From assembly GCF_900176375.1 (NCBI RefSeq), contig NZ_FWYF01000002.1, positions 346,161-410,160 on the forward strand: a stretch of DNA of 64,000 bases, read 5' to 3'. Every line of letters begins with the position of its first letter. The first letter of the stretch is position 1. The notes under the pieces were generated by a model that saw nothing but the letters and a program-made list of their open reading frames with translations, had not been told where the DNA came from and did not search any database. The translations under genes were made by a program, and so were the position numbers. This DNA comes from Reichenbachiella faecimaris (GTDB taxonomy: Bacteria; Bacteroidota; Bacteroidia; Cytophagales; Cyclobacteriaceae). Below, one piece after another: positions 45,079 through 53,801 of the stretch.

Positions 45079-46185
45079 ATGAATAAAGTTTTTGCGCTCC
45101 TCATTTTGTTTCTGTCTGATACACTTGCTTTTGCACAAGTCGAAGCAGATAGTCAAGACACTGTGAGTCTCGATATTATGATTGGTCAGATGATTCTGAC
45201 CGGGATTGGGGATTTTTCCTACATGCCGAAAGACGCAGAAATTTTGGATGAAATAAAAACTGGTAAAGTTGGTGGTGTCATTCTATTTGAAAAAAATATC
45301 AATGCAGAACATCCGAAAAAGCAACTCAAACGAACAATTGAGATGCTCAAAGCGGTTGCAAATATTCCTCTTTTTATAAGCATAGATGAAGAGGGGGGTA
45401 GGGTAAATAGGCTCAAAACTAAGTATGGATTCCCTGCCACGAAACAGGCTGGAGACTTGGGTAAACTGAATAATCTGGATACGACAGGATTCTATGCCAA
45501 TAACACGGCATCAACACTAAACGAATATGGTTTTAACGTGAACTATGCGCCAGATGTGGATGTCGCTATCAATCCCGCAAATCCTGTGATTGCCCAATTA
45601 GGCAGAAGTTATTCAAGTGATCCCAAACTTGTAGCCAGTCATGCACAAAAAGTAATTGATATACACAGAGACCACAACGTATTGACAGTAATCAAACACT
45701 TCCCGGGTCACGGCAGTTCACAGAATGATTCACATTTAGGAGTGGCTGATGTCAGCAACACTTGGCAATTCTCAGAACTTATGCCCTACAAATGGTTGCT
45801 AGACTCGGGGCGGGTAGACGGAATCATGACTGCTCACATTGTGAATGAACATTTAGATCCATCCAAGCTGCCTGCTACCCTATCTCCATATATTATAAGT
45901 AATATCCTGAGAGACATATTAGGCTATCAAGGTGTTGTGTTTACAGATGACATGCAAATGCACGCTATTTCAAAAAATTACGGGTTTGAAGAGTCTATTA
46001 AGATGGCTATCAATGCTGGAGTGGATGTGATGTTATTTTGTAATAACGTACCTGGAAATGAAAGAAGAACTCCTTCGCAAATCCATGCTATCATCAGTAA
46101 ATTTGTAGCTGATGGAGATATCTCAGAATCCCGAATCAAAGAATCCTACAATCGAATCATGCAACTCAAATCCAAACTCCAATGA
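45079..46185 (+). CDS. Glycoside hydrolase family 3 enzyme, beta-N-acetylhexosaminidase-like
   Basis: 368 residues with a signal peptide (cut near AFAQV), so it is secreted. The single GH3 N-terminal barrel carries ISIDEEGGRVNRL near 95, the general-acid/base histidine in KHFPGHGSSQNDSH near 208, and the nucleophile aspartate in VVFTDDMQMHAI near 292. This layout is that of NagZ-type enzymes that remove N-acetylglucosamine from muropeptides, though a periplasmic version may act on other beta-linked sugars. The 3' end overlaps the DUF4920 gene by 4 bases, so they form an operon. Confidence 0.9.
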   Translation: MNKVFALLILFLSDTLAFAQVEADSQDTVSLDIMIGQMILTGIGDFSYMPKDAEILDEIKTGKVGGVILFEKNINAEHPKKQLKRTIEMLKAVANIPLFISIDEEGGRVNRLKTKYGFPATKQAGDLGKLNNLDTTGFYANNTASTLNEYGFNVNYAPDVDVAINPANPVIAQLGRSYSSDPKLVASHAQKVIDIHRDHNVLTVIKHFPGHGSSQNDSHLGVADVSNTWQFSELMPYKWLLDSGRVDGIMTAHIVNEHLDPSKLPATLSPYIISNILRDILGYQGVVFTDDMQMHAISKNYGFEESIKMAINAGVDVMLFCNNVPGNERRTPSQIHAIISKFVADGDISESRIKESYNRIMQLKSKLQ

Positions 46186-46658
46186 AAAATATTGTCATAA
46201 TTTCCATTTTATGTATTTCCCTGTTTGCCTGTGGCAAGAAGAATGCAACACAAGAGCCTCAAAACTTTCAGACCTACGGAGAGAGTTTTGACCAAACTAC
46301 AGTTACAGACCTGTCCACTTTTGCTTCTCTAACCAGTGCACCAGATTCAGTTATGGTGACCATTAAAGGTGAAATAGAAAAAACATGTGCAGTAAAGGGA
46401 TGTTGGATGCAGCTAAAAGCAAATAATGATCATTCGATGCGCGTTACATTTAAAGACTATGGTTTTTTTGTGCCTAAATCTGGGGCAGAAGGAAAAACCG
46501 CAATTGTAAATGGGTATTGCGTGAAACAAGAGACGTCTGTTGACGAACTACGCCATTATGCTCAAGATGCAGGTGAGTCAGAAGAGTATATTAATTCCAT
46601 TACGACGCCAAAAACTGAATATAATTTTGTTGCCAGTGGTGTAATCATTGAGGATTAA
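46182..46658 (+). CDS. DUF4920 family lipoprotein
   Basis: 158 residues. A lipoprotein signal peptide (SLFACGK) puts Cys17 as anchor. The domain has the OB-fold-like pattern of DUF4920: the strand TIKGEIEKTCAVKGCWMQLKA with a conserved CxxxGCW motif near 68-82, and the later KDYGFFVPKSGAEGKTAIVNGYC. The two cysteines in the CAVKGCW motif could bind metal or a disulfide. Found in Bacteroidota envelopes; the role is unknown. It is coupled to the GH3 gene by 4 bases. Confidence 0.88.
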   Translation: MKNIVIISILCISLFACGKKNATQEPQNFQTYGESFDQTTVTDLSTFASLTSAPDSVMVTIKGEIEKTCAVKGCWMQLKANNDHSMRVTFKDYGFFVPKSGAEGKTAIVNGYCVKQETSVDELRHYAQDAGESEEYINSITTPKTEYNFVASGVIIED

Positions 46659-46681
46659 TTCCCTTTTAATATTGTAATACC

Positions 46682-46689
46682 TAATTTTG
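46682..46689 (+). promoter_or_regulatory. Candidate -7 element for the small lipoprotein gene
   Basis: TAATTTTG followed by G lies 36 bases before the ATG at 46725. Exact match to TAnnTTTG, without the usual C. Confidence 0.4.
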
Positions 46690-46724
46690 GCTATTCATTA
46701 TTTAACCTTCCTTGAACAAAAGAT

Positions 46725-47150
46725 ATGAAACGTTATTTGCTAGGGCTGATCTTGGTTAGTCAATTTATTTTGATCAGTTGTGGAGAAGATAGTACCGAAA
46801 GTGTCATATTGGGAACCTGGCTTGGAACTAATATCGTTCGAGAAGACTGTGATGATCCACTGAATAACGGAGGGCTCAATTGTGTTAATAATCTGGATCA
46901 ATGTTTTTCCTGTATTCAGTTCGAGCTTGGACGAGATGGTTCTTATACTCTTACAGCCAATTTTGAAGCCAGTCCTAATAACGAATCAGGTGAATACGAA
47001 GCCAAGAATAGCGTGATAAGATTAAAACCTACAGGTGGTGATGCTTACAACCTTCCGATCTCTAATGTATCTGAATCTACCATGACCATAGATTTGCTTC
47101 TTACTAATGGATGTACAGCTGTTATCACACTGAAAAATACGGATTGCTAG
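46725..47150 (+). CDS. Lipocalin-like lipoprotein
   Basis: 141 residues. A lipoprotein signal peptide ends in LISCGED (Cys19). The rest is beta-rich with an N-terminal WLGTNIV strand and a FELGRDGSYTLT strand, like the small lipocalin-like lipoproteins of Bacteroidota. Five more cysteines occur, mostly in a CVNNLDQCFSC cluster near 56-66 and at the end, which suggests disulfides. No catalytic motif. It precedes the sugar-nucleotide operon by 35 bases and may not be part of it. Confidence 0.75.
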   Translation: MKRYLLGLILVSQFILISCGEDSTESVILGTWLGTNIVREDCDDPLNNGGLNCVNNLDQCFSCIQFELGRDGSYTLTANFEASPNNESGEYEAKNSVIRLKPTGGDAYNLPISNVSESTMTIDLLLTNGCTAVITLKNTDC

Positions 47151-47185
47151 AAATGGCACAATTACTCTACTAGCATAAATAAACT

Positions 47186-48046
47186 ATGAAAGGTATCATT
47201 TTGGCGGGAGGTTCTGGCACTCGACTGCACCCATTGACAGTGGCTGTAAGCAAACAGATATTGCCCGTGTTTGATAAGCCAATGATATACTATCCGCTTT
47301 CTACTCTGATGCTTGCTGGAATCAGAGATATTCTTATCATATCTACCCCAAGAGATTTACCCATGTTCGAAATGCTTTTGGGAGATGGTAGTCAAATTGG
47401 ATGCAACTTTCAATATGCCATTCAAGAAAAGCCAGAGGGACTTGCTCAGGCTTTTTTGATAGGAAAGAAGTTTATTGGCAAAGATAAAGTTGCCTTAATT
47501 TTAGGAGATAACATTTTTTACGCCTCGGGCATATCGAAAAAACTACAGCAATGTATTGACCCTAATGGAGGCATTGTATTTGCCTATCATGTGCAAGATC
47601 CAGAAAGATATGGCGTAGTTGAATTTGATCAGTTACATCAGGCACTCTCGATTGAAGAAAAACCAGATAAACCCAAGTCAAACTATGCTGTTCCTGGTCT
47701 TTATTTCTATGACAATCAAGTGATCCAAATCAGCGAGTCCATCAAGCCAAGTGCCAGAGGAGAACTGGAAATCACTGAAGTGAACAATCAATATCTTAAA
47801 CTAAAAAAATTAAGTGTTCAAATCTTGGATCGCGGAACAGCCTGGCTGGATACTGGGACTTTTTCCTCACTAAACGAGGCAAGTTCTTTTGTGCAAATCA
47901 TTGAAGAGCGACAAGGCCTGAAAATTGGATGCATTGAGGAAGTTGCATTCAAAATGAAATACATTGATTCTGGTCAACTGGAAAAAGTTGCCTCTTCATT
48001 GGTCAAGAGCGGTTATGGGGAGTACCTTTTAAATTTATTGAAATAA
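47186..48046 (+). CDS. rfbA: Glucose-1-phosphate thymidylyltransferase
   Basis: 286 residues, the usual length. It makes dTDP-glucose from dTTP and glucose 1-phosphate. The nucleotide-binding signature [11 protein letters not shown] lies at 8-18, and LGDNIFY near 109 and [10 protein letters not shown] near 214-223 are active-site segments. It starts the surface polysaccharide locus. rfbB (dehydratase) and rfbD (reductase) are missing here, so dTDP-rhamnose is not made by this block alone; the dehydratase may be elsewhere. It precedes rfbC by one base. Confidence 0.95.
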   Translation: MKGIILAGGSGTRLHPLTVAVSKQILPVFDKPMIYYPLSTLMLAGIRDILIISTPRDLPMFEMLLGDGSQIGCNFQYAIQEKPEGLAQAFLIGKKFIGKDKVALILGDNIFYASGISKKLQQCIDPNGGIVFAYHVQDPERYGVVEFDQLHQALSIEEKPDKPKSNYAVPGLYFYDNQVIQISESIKPSARGELEITEVNNQYLKLKKLSVQILDRGTAWLDTGTFSSLNEASSFVQIIEERQGLKIGCIEEVAFKMKYIDSGQLEKVASSLVKSGYGEYLLNLLK

Positions 48047-48047
48047 A

Positions 48048-48599
48048 ATGAAAATAGAAGCACTCCCATTGTCAGGCGCATTTCAAATAAGTCCTAAGAT
48101 ACATATAGACAATCGCGGATACTTTTTTGAGTGGTTTAATCAGGAAGGATTTAAAAAAGAAACAGGCGTATCATTTCAACCCGTACAGTTTAATGCCTCA
48201 AAATCTACCAAAGGAGTCCTAAGAGGAATGCATTTTCAAGTTGCGCCTCACGCGCAGGCCAAATTGGTTACGGCTACAAAAGGAGAAATTCAAGATGTCA
48301 TTATCGATGTCAGAAAGGATTCACCTACATTTGGCCAACATTATTCTATGATACTATCTGAAAGTAAAAAAAACCAACTTTACGTTCCCAAGGGATTTGC
48401 TCACGGTTTTCTAGTGCTTTCAGAAGAAGCCGAAATTTTTTACGCAATTGATAATTTCTATGCACCTCAATATGAAGATGGCATTTGCCATGATGACCAA
48501 GAGCTAAAAATTGACTGGCTGTTAGATAAAAATGAAATTATTTTATCCGACAGAGACAAAAAATATGGCGCATTCAAAAGTGCCATTTTAGAATTTTAA
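48048..48599 (+). CDS. rfbC: dTDP-4-dehydrorhamnose 3,5-epimerase
   Basis: 183 residues, the family length. The cupin-type beta barrel has the catalytic histidine in RGMHFQ near 63 and the conserved FNQEGF and [10 protein letters not shown] near 120. It epimerizes dTDP-4-keto-6-deoxyglucose at C3 and C5 on the way to dTDP-L-rhamnose. It lies directly after rfbA, and the UXS-type gene follows after 5 bases, so it belongs to the same operon. Confidence 0.95.
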   Translation: MKIEALPLSGAFQISPKIHIDNRGYFFEWFNQEGFKKETGVSFQPVQFNASKSTKGVLRGMHFQVAPHAQAKLVTATKGEIQDVIIDVRKDSPTFGQHYSMILSESKKNQLYVPKGFAHGFLVLSEEAEIFYAIDNFYAPQYEDGICHDDQELKIDWLLDKNEIILSDRDKKYGAFKSAILEF

Positions 48600-48604
48600 A
48601 TACA

Positions 48605-49549
48605 ATGACTAAAAAAAGAGTATTAATTACTGGAGGAGCCGGATTCCTTGGCTCGCATCTTTGCGATAGATTTTTGAAAGAAGGATGCCATGTGATAGCC
48701 ATGGATAATCTGATAACAGGATCTCTAGACAATATCGAGCACTTGTTTCATCGCGATGACTTCGAGTTTTATAATCATGATGTTTCTAAGTTTGTTCATG
48801 TTTCTGGTGACTTAGACTATATCATGCATTTTGCTTCACCTGCCAGTCCAATTGACTATCTCAAAATGCCTATTCAGACATTAAAGGTTGGGTCATTGGG
48901 CACACACAACCTCTTAGGTTTAGCAAAGGCGAAAAAAGCAAGAATGCTAATTGCTTCGACTTCCGAAGTTTATGGAGATCCTCTGGTACACCCTCAAACG
49001 GAAGATTATTGGGGCAATGTGAATCCTGTGGGCCCAAGAGGGGTTTATGATGAAGCGAAAAGATTTCAAGAAGCTATGACCATGGCTTATCATACATTTC
49101 ATGGGGTTGAAACAAGAATCGTGAGGATTTTCAACACTTACGGTCCAAGAATGCGATTGGATGATGGTAGGGTATTGCCTGCTTTCATTGGTCAGGCATT
49201 GAGAGGTGAAGATTTAACAGCATTCGGAGATGGCTCACAAACCCGTTCATTTTGTTATGTAGATGATTTGGTTGAAGGTATTTATCGTCTACTATTGAGT
49301 GATTGTGCTGACCCAATCAATGTTGGCAACCCAAGCGAAATTACAATTAATCAGTTTGCTGAAGAAATATTGAAGCTTACAGGTAGCAAATCAAAAATTG
49401 CTTATAAGCCTTTGCCAAAAGATGACCCTAAACAGCGTCAACCAAATATTAATAAAGCAAAAGAAGTCTTGGATTGGGAACCTAAATTTTCCAGAAGCGA
49501 AGGGTTAAAGCCAACACTAGATTACTTTATAAAAAAGGTAAAAGGTTAG
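48605..49549 (+). CDS. UDP-glucuronate decarboxylase (UXS-like)
   Basis: 314 residues, the length of UDP-xylose synthase. It is an extended SDR with Rossmann [11 protein letters not shown] at 9-19, the catalytic Tyr-x3-Lys in [10 protein letters not shown] near 148-157, an [10 protein letters not shown] stretch, and [18 protein letters not shown] near 209-226, the hallmark of UXS-type enzymes. It converts UDP-glucuronic acid into UDP-xylose through a 4-keto intermediate. The following gene, a nucleotide-sugar dehydrogenase, could provide its substrate if it oxidizes UDP-glucose. The start is preceded by 5 bases after rfbC. Confidence 0.9.
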   Translation: MTKKRVLITGGAGFLGSHLCDRFLKEGCHVIAMDNLITGSLDNIEHLFHRDDFEFYNHDVSKFVHVSGDLDYIMHFASPASPIDYLKMPIQTLKVGSLGTHNLLGLAKAKKARMLIASTSEVYGDPLVHPQTEDYWGNVNPVGPRGVYDEAKRFQEAMTMAYHTFHGVETRIVRIFNTYGPRMRLDDGRVLPAFIGQALRGEDLTAFGDGSQTRSFCYVDDLVEGIYRLLLSDCADPINVGNPSEITINQFAEEILKLTGSKSKIAYKPLPKDDPKQRQPNINKAKEVLDWEPKFSRSEGLKPTLDYFIKKVKG

Positions 49550-49554
49550 TTTCT

Positions 49555-50805
49555 ATGGAACATAAAGTAGCAATTATTGGTCTTGGATATGTGGGTTTGC
49601 CCTTAGCCATTGCTGCCGCTGAAAAATACAATGTTACTGGCTTTGATATCAATGCAAAAAGAATAGAAGAGCTAAACACTGGCTTTGATAGAACGAATGA
49701 GGTAGAATCGTCAGCTTTGGCTTCTAGTCCAAATTTGAATTTCACCAGTGAAGCACAAGATTTAGCTCATGCAAATTTCTATATTGTTACGGTTCCTACT
49801 CCAATAGACCAAAATAATAATCCTGACTTATCCTTACTGAAGCGAGCCTCAGGCCTTATTGGCAAATACCTCAAAAAGGACGATATCGTAGTTTATGAAT
49901 CTACAGTATTTCCTGGGTGTACTGAGGACGAATGTGTTCCAGTGCTTGAGGAGGTTTCAGGTTTAACATTTAATAAAGAATTCTATTGTGGCTATTCTCC
50001 AGAGAGGATAAACCCAGGCGATAAAGATAGAGGAGTAAAGGATATTCTAAAGGTGACCAGCGGAAGCACTGTAAAAATCGCCAATACTGTCGACAAGTTT
50101 TATGCTTCTATTATTACTGCAGGTACGCACAAAGCATCTTCCATTCAAGTGGCAGAAGCTGCCAAGGTGATCGAAAATGCCCAACGTGATATCAACATTG
50201 CCTTTGTGAATGAATTGGCACTGATATTTAGCAGACTTGGAATCAACACACATGAAGTACTTGAAGCAGCCGCAACTAAATGGAATTTTCTACCATTCAA
50301 GCCTGGCTTAGTTGGAGGTCATTGTATAGGTGTAGATCCATATTACCTTACTCATAAGGCAGAGAATGTAGGATATTTGCCAGAGGTCATTCTTGCTGGT
50401 AGAAGAATTAATGACAACATGGGAAAGCACGTAGCTCAAGAGGTGCTTAAGTTGATGGCAAGCAAAGAACTAGAAATAGTCAATTCAAAAGTTTTAATAC
50501 TTGGTTTGACTTTCAAAGAAAATTGCCCAGACATAAGAAACACTAAAGTTATTGACATCGCAAAAGAATTAGAACAATACAATGTTCAAGTCTCTGTTCA
50601 TGACCCTCTAGCAAATGCACAGGAAGTAAAAATTGAATACGGATATGATCTGATCCAAGAAATAACCCCTGACTATTCCGCTTACATACTTGCTGTGGCA
50701 CATGATGAATTTCAAACTATCAATTGGAGTGACATAAGTAAGAATTCCGTAATCTACGATGTGAAAGGCATTCTGCCATCAGGTATTTCTGATGATTCCT
50801 TATAG
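49555..50805 (+). CDS. Nucleotide sugar dehydrogenase (TviB/WbpO-like)
   Basis: 416 residues. It oxidizes a UDP-hexose or UDP-N-acetylhexosamine at C6 to the uronate with two NAD. The NAD-binding Rossmann [10 protein letters not shown] is at 9-18, and the catalytic cysteine is in [17 protein letters not shown] near 260. The stretch [18 protein letters not shown] near 116-133 is like the TviB/WbpO/VipA subgroup (UDP-N-acetylgalactosamine or UDP-N-acetylglucosamine) rather than UDP-glucose dehydrogenase, so the substrate is uncertain. It follows the UXS gene by 5 bases and ends the operon. Confidence 0.9.
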   Translation: MEHKVAIIGLGYVGLPLAIAAAEKYNVTGFDINAKRIEELNTGFDRTNEVESSALASSPNLNFTSEAQDLAHANFYIVTVPTPIDQNNNPDLSLLKRASGLIGKYLKKDDIVVYESTVFPGCTEDECVPVLEEVSGLTFNKEFYCGYSPERINPGDKDRGVKDILKVTSGSTVKIANTVDKFYASIITAGTHKASSIQVAEAAKVIENAQRDINIAFVNELALIFSRLGINTHEVLEAAATKWNFLPFKPGLVGGHCIGVDPYYLTHKAENVGYLPEVILAGRRINDNMGKHVAQEVLKLMASKELEIVNSKVLILGLTFKENCPDIRNTKVIDIAKELEQYNVQVSVHDPLANAQEVKIEYGYDLIQEITPDYSAYILAVAHDEFQTINWSDISKNSVIYDVKGILPSGISDDSL

Positions 50806-50842
50806 TTTTTAGGTCAAGATGCTTTTCCATTTAACTTTTGTG

Positions 50843-50855
50843 ACTAAGTTTGCGC
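50843..50855 (+). promoter_or_regulatory. Candidate promoter core for the DUF2061-cys operon
   Basis: ACTAAGTTTGCGC contains the -7 element TAAGTTTG (50845-50852) followed by C. The same 13 bases appear upstream of the SLBB export gene (56013-56025). The predicted leader to the ATG at 51002 is about 140 bases long. Confidence 0.55.
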
Positions 50856-50944
50856 CTCATTTAACCCTACAGATAGGATATTGAAAACACTATTTACATA
50901 CAAAACACACCAATCAACTACTTGCTGTTGAAGTTTTGTCTATT

Positions 50945-50971
50945 GCTCGATGTAAGATCGAGTGCGTTTTT
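50945..50971 (+). promoter_or_regulatory. Attenuator-like hairpin in the leader of the cys operon
   Basis: CTCGAT (50946-50951) and ATCGAG (50957-50962) form a 6-bp stem with a GTAAG loop, followed by TGCGTTTTT. It lies inside the predicted 140-base leader, 30 bases before the DUF2061 start. It could be a weak intrinsic terminator or attenuator. Confidence 0.4.
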
Positions 50972-51001
50972 CAATAATTCTTATCTAATATTTCGACAAT
51001 C

Positions 51002-51436
51002 ATGGACAGTAGGGTCAGACATATCACAAAATCAGTTACTTGGCGCATCATCGCATCTGCGACAACTTTTTCTCTTACTTTAGCCTTTTTTGGTAAGGCA
51101 GAACTAGCGATGGCTTCTTGGCTGACTGCTATAGAAACCTCAGTTAAAATCGTCATCTATTACTTTCATGAAAGAATTTGGTTTAAGCTAAGCACAAATC
51201 TCAATTCAAAAATGAGACACATAGCCAAAGCCTTAACTTGGCGTATCATTGCTTCCGGCACTACTTTTATACTAGCGTTGTTGCTTTTCGGAGGACATGA
51301 TGATGCACTTGAAAAAGCGACTTGGATAGCATTAATAGAATCCATTCTTAAAATGGCATTTTATTACGCACATGAAGAGTTCTGGTATAGGATAAATCTT
51401 GGGTTGGATGATAGACAAAAAGAATCAACACCATGA
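51002..51436 (+). CDS. Tandem DUF2061 membrane protein, leader gene of the sulfate activation block
   Basis: 144 residues made of two DUF2061 repeats (about 5-60 and 68-130). Each begins with RHIxKxxTWRIIASxTTF and ends in an IYYFHERxW or FYYAHEEFW box. Two predicted membrane hairpins result, with one helix pair per repeat. Single and tandem DUF2061 proteins are often next to sulfate activation genes in Bacteroidota and Proteobacteria, but their function is not known; a link with sulfate or sulfite handling is inferred from neighbours. The stop overlaps cysC by 4 bases (ATGA), so translation is coupled. Confidence 0.9.
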   Translation: MDSRVRHITKSVTWRIIASATTFSLTLAFFGKAELAMASWLTAIETSVKIVIYYFHERIWFKLSTNLNSKMRHIAKALTWRIIASGTTFILALLLFGGHDDALEKATWIALIESILKMAFYYAHEEFWYRINLGLDDRQKESTP

Positions 51437-52062
51437 CTAAAAATATAATCCCACATGATCACACCGTCAAGCAGGCTGATAGAATCAAAAGGTTAGGCTA
51501 TCGCCCCATTTTGATATGGTTTGTTGGACTTTCAGGATCTGGGAAATCAACACTCGCTAGTGGGCTAGAAACACGTCTTTTCAATGAAGGAATTAATACT
51601 TACATTTTAGACGGTGATAATATTCGGAGTGGACTTAATAGAGATTTGGATTTTTCAGACGATAGTCGAAAAGAAAATCTTAGGAGAATTACTGAGGTGT
51701 CTAATTTATTTGTTGACGCTGGTACAGTGGTGCTCACGGCCTTCATCACTCCATTCAAAGAAGAGCGTGATAAGGTTCGCAAAATGATGGGTGACAACTA
51801 CGTAGAAGTATTTGTTAATTGCCCACTAGAGGAATGTGAAAAAAGAGATGTAAAAGGGCTATATCAAAAAGCTCGTGAAGGTAAAATTAAAAATTTCACA
51901 GGAATTGATTCACCCTTTGAAGAACCCACATCAGCTGATATAGAAGTGCGCTCTCATCAAATTTCTATTGAAGAAGGCGTTCAACGTATATATGACATTG
52001 TTATTGGAAAAATAAGAAAAGTCAGAAGTCTGGAGTCAGAAGCTGGAAGACTAAAGCCATGA
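51433..52062 (+). CDS. cysC: Adenylylsulfate (APS) kinase
   Basis: 209 residues; the kinase domain ends near residue 195, so the last 14 residues (VRSLESEAGRLKP tail) are extra. It phosphorylates APS at the 3' position to give PAPS. The P-loop is GLSGSGKST near 31-39, DGDNIRSGLNRDL near 58-70 is the APS-binding part, and the RDVKGLYQKAREG segment near 135-147 is present. The tail is encoded by the left arm of the inverted repeat around the first four-helix-bundle gene. The stop overlaps the next start by 4 bases (ATGA). Confidence 0.95.
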   Translation: MTKNIIPHDHTVKQADRIKRLGYRPILIWFVGLSGSGKSTLASGLETRLFNEGINTYILDGDNIRSGLNRDLDFSDDSRKENLRRITEVSNLFVDAGTVVLTAFITPFKEERDKVRKMMGDNYVEVFVNCPLEECEKRDVKGLYQKAREGKIKNFTGIDSPFEEPTSADIEVRSHQISIEEGVQRIYDIVIGKIRKVRSLESEAGRLKP

Positions 52063-52457
52063 AGTTCAAATTTGAAACGTTGTTGATTTGGCAAAAAGCC
52101 ATGGATTTGGGAGAGGAACTAAATGTGTTATCCGAAGCCTTTCCTACAAAGGAAAAATTCAATCTTTCTTCACAAATTTGCAGAGCGGTTGACTCTATTG
52201 CTTTGAATATTTCAGAAGGTTCAATCGGTCAATCTAATGCTGAGTTTAGGAAATTCATGAGTTATTCGATTAGATCGTTAGCCGAAGTAGTTACATGTTT
52301 ACACAAAGCACAAAGAAGAAAATATATTTCCGATGTAGAATTTGAAAAATATTACAGCGATTCATTCAATTTAATGAACATGATGATTGCTTTCAAAAAG
52401 AATATTAAATGAATAAGATGTACATAGACTCCTGACTTAGGTCTTCAGTCTACTGAC
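52021..52457 (+). mobile_element. Candidate element 1: four-helix-bundle gene with inverted repeats
   Basis: Left arm 52021-52056 (GTCAGAAGTCTGGAGTC...) and right arm 52426-52457 are imperfect inverted repeats of one another, with 21 of 32 positions matching by hand alignment. The arms are low-complexity, built of short GTC/GAC and AGA/TCT words. They enclose the four-helix-bundle gene 52059-52412. The left arm lies inside the 3' end of cysC and alters its C-terminus. No target-site duplication or transposase is seen. Mobile status is inferred from layout. Confidence 0.35.
52059..52412 (+). CDS. Four-helix-bundle protein (S23/IVS-encoded family), copy 1
   Basis: 117 residues, the typical size of the TIGR02436/S23 family. 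The N-terminus FETLLIWQKAMDLGEEL and the segment FNLSSQICRAVDSIALNISEGS near 36-57 are characteristic. Relatives are encoded by intervening sequences in 23S rRNA genes of Leptospira and Coxiella, and the diversity-generating-retroelement accessory protein Avd has the same fold. The bundle forms a pentamer in some members and binds nucleic acids. Here it lies between cysC and cysD with its ATG inside the cysC stop. It differs clearly from copy 2 in sequence, so the two are not recent duplicates. Confidence 0.92.
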   Translation: MKFKFETLLIWQKAMDLGEELNVLSEAFPTKEKFNLSSQICRAVDSIALNISEGSIGQSNAEFRKFMSYSIRSLAEVVTCLHKAQRRKYISDVEFEKYYSDSFNLMNMMIAFKKNIK

Positions 52458-52482
52458 AATTAAATAAATGATTAGTTAAACT

Positions 52483-53388
52483 ATGTCAAACTATAATCTC
52501 ACACACATCAAAGAACTTGAAGCGGAGGCAATATATATCCTAAGGGAGGTTTTTGCACAATTCGAGAACCCTGCCATCTTATTCTCAGGCGGCAAAGATT
52601 CAATTTGCGTGGCTCATTTGGCAAGAAAAGCATTTTTTCCCTCAAAAATCCCCTTTCCATTCGTTCATGTAGATACGGGCCACAATTTTCCAGAGACTAT
52701 GGACTTTAGAAATAAATACGTGGAAGAGCTCGGCGTAAAACTCATTGTAGGATCAGTTCAAAAGTCTATAGATGATGGAGCCGCCGCGGAAGAAAAAGGA
52801 AAAAATGCAAATCGAAATGCCATTCAAACAGTTACTCTTTTAGACACAATAGAAGAATATGGATTTGATGCTTGTATTGGTGGTGCAAGACGTGATGAGG
52901 AAAAAGCCAGAGCAAAAGAGCGCTTCTTCTCTCATCGTGATGAATTTGGACAATGGGATCCAAAAAATCAAAGGCCTGAGCTTTGGAATATTTTCAACGG
53001 CAGATGTCACCAAGGAGAAAATTTCAGAGTTTTCCCATTGAGCAACTGGACAGAGATGGATGTCTGGCAATATATTCTATCAGAAAACATTGCACTTCCT
53101 AGTCTCTATTTCGCACACGAAAGACAAGTCATTAGAAGAAACAACACTTGGTTGCCTGTTTCAGATTATATACAGATAGCAGAAGACGAAGAAATAGTAA
53201 CTAAGAAGATTAGATTCAGAACATTAGGAGATATAACTATCACTGGTGGTGATGAGTCTGATGCGGATACGCTTGAAAAAATTGTTGATGAAGTCGCTTC
53301 AGCTAGACAAACTGAACGGGGCAATCGAGAAGATGACAAGCGATCGGAAACTTCAATGGAAGACAGAAAAAAACAAGGATATTTTTAG
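52483..53388 (+). CDS. cysD: Sulfate adenylyltransferase subunit 2
   Basis: 301 residues, normal length. It is the catalytic ATP-pyrophosphatase part of the ATP sulfurylase heterodimer, making APS from sulfate and ATP. The PP-loop is LFSGGKDS near 34-41, and the ARRDEEKARAKER segment near 130 and NGRCHQGENFRVFPLSNWTE near 165-185 match CysD. Between cysC and this gene sit the four-helix-bundle gene and its right repeat arm. The downstream partner cysN is separated by the second four-helix-bundle gene. Confidence 0.97.
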   Translation: MSNYNLTHIKELEAEAIYILREVFAQFENPAILFSGGKDSICVAHLARKAFFPSKIPFPFVHVDTGHNFPETMDFRNKYVEELGVKLIVGSVQKSIDDGAAAEEKGKNANRNAIQTVTLLDTIEEYGFDACIGGARRDEEKARAKERFFSHRDEFGQWDPKNQRPELWNIFNGRCHQGENFRVFPLSNWTEMDVWQYILSENIALPSLYFAHERQVIRRNNTWLPVSDYIQIAEDEEIVTKKIRFRTLGDITITGGDESDADTLEKIVDEVASARQTERGNREDDKRSETSMEDRKKQGYF

Positions 53389-53410
53389 AGAATTAACAAG
53401 AACTCTTAAC

Positions 53411-53801
53411 ATTGACCATTAACTAAAGTGAGGGATTATACTAAATATCAAGTTTGGACTGATGCTGTAGAATTTACGGTTAAAATTTATACACTGACTA
53501 AATCATTCCCTTCTGATGAGAAGTATGGATTAATTTCCCAAATGAGACGAGCTTCGGTATCGATTTCTTCTAATATTGCTGAAGGAGCCAGCAGAACTTC
53601 TGAAAAAGAATTCTCAAGATTTATTGAAATTTCTTTGGGGTCGGCCTTCGAGTTAAAAACACATATGATAGTGGCTGAAAAATTAGCCTATTTAGATAAA
53701 GAAGTTTTTGATAAGACCATACCTGAGTTGAATGAAATATGTAAACAATTGAACGGATTGCGTAATTCACTAAAGAAATAAGTTAATAGCTAATGGTCAA
53801 T
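53411..53801 (+). mobile_element. Candidate element 2: four-helix-bundle gene with inverted repeats
   Basis: Left arm 53411-53425 (ATTGACCATTAACTA) and right arm 53787-53801 (TAGCTAATGGTCAAT) match at 14 of 15 positions in inverted orientation, inside longer low-complexity arms of TTAAC/GTTAA words. They enclose the gene 53428-53781. The arms differ in sequence from those of element 1 but have the same low-complexity, repeated-word style. No transposase or direct target repeat is seen. Confidence 0.38.
53428..53781 (+). CDS. Four-helix-bundle protein (S23/IVS-encoded family), copy 2
   Basis: 117 residues from a GTG start; the frame gives the family N-terminus RDYTKYQVWTDAVEFTVKIY. The most conserved segment, YGLISQMRRASVSISSNIAEGASR, is near 35-58. 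It has the same length as copy 1 but only the family core in common, and belongs to a different subgroup (the KxxVWxxA type). The gene is located between cysD and cysN in a 450-base insertion; the genes on both sides are complete. Function unknown; binding of RNA or a protein partner is suggested by the family. Confidence 0.9.
   Translation: MRDYTKYQVWTDAVEFTVKIYTLTKSFPSDEKYGLISQMRRASVSISSNIAEGASRTSEKEFSRFIEISLGSAFELKTHMIVAEKLAYLDKEVFDKTIPELNEICKQLNGLRNSLKK

Noticed and set aside
52059-53781. Four-helix-bundle genes as Avd of a diversity-generating retroelement
   Set aside because: Avd has the same fold, but no reverse transcriptase, template repeat or variable repeat is seen nearby. The genes are separated by complete cys genes.
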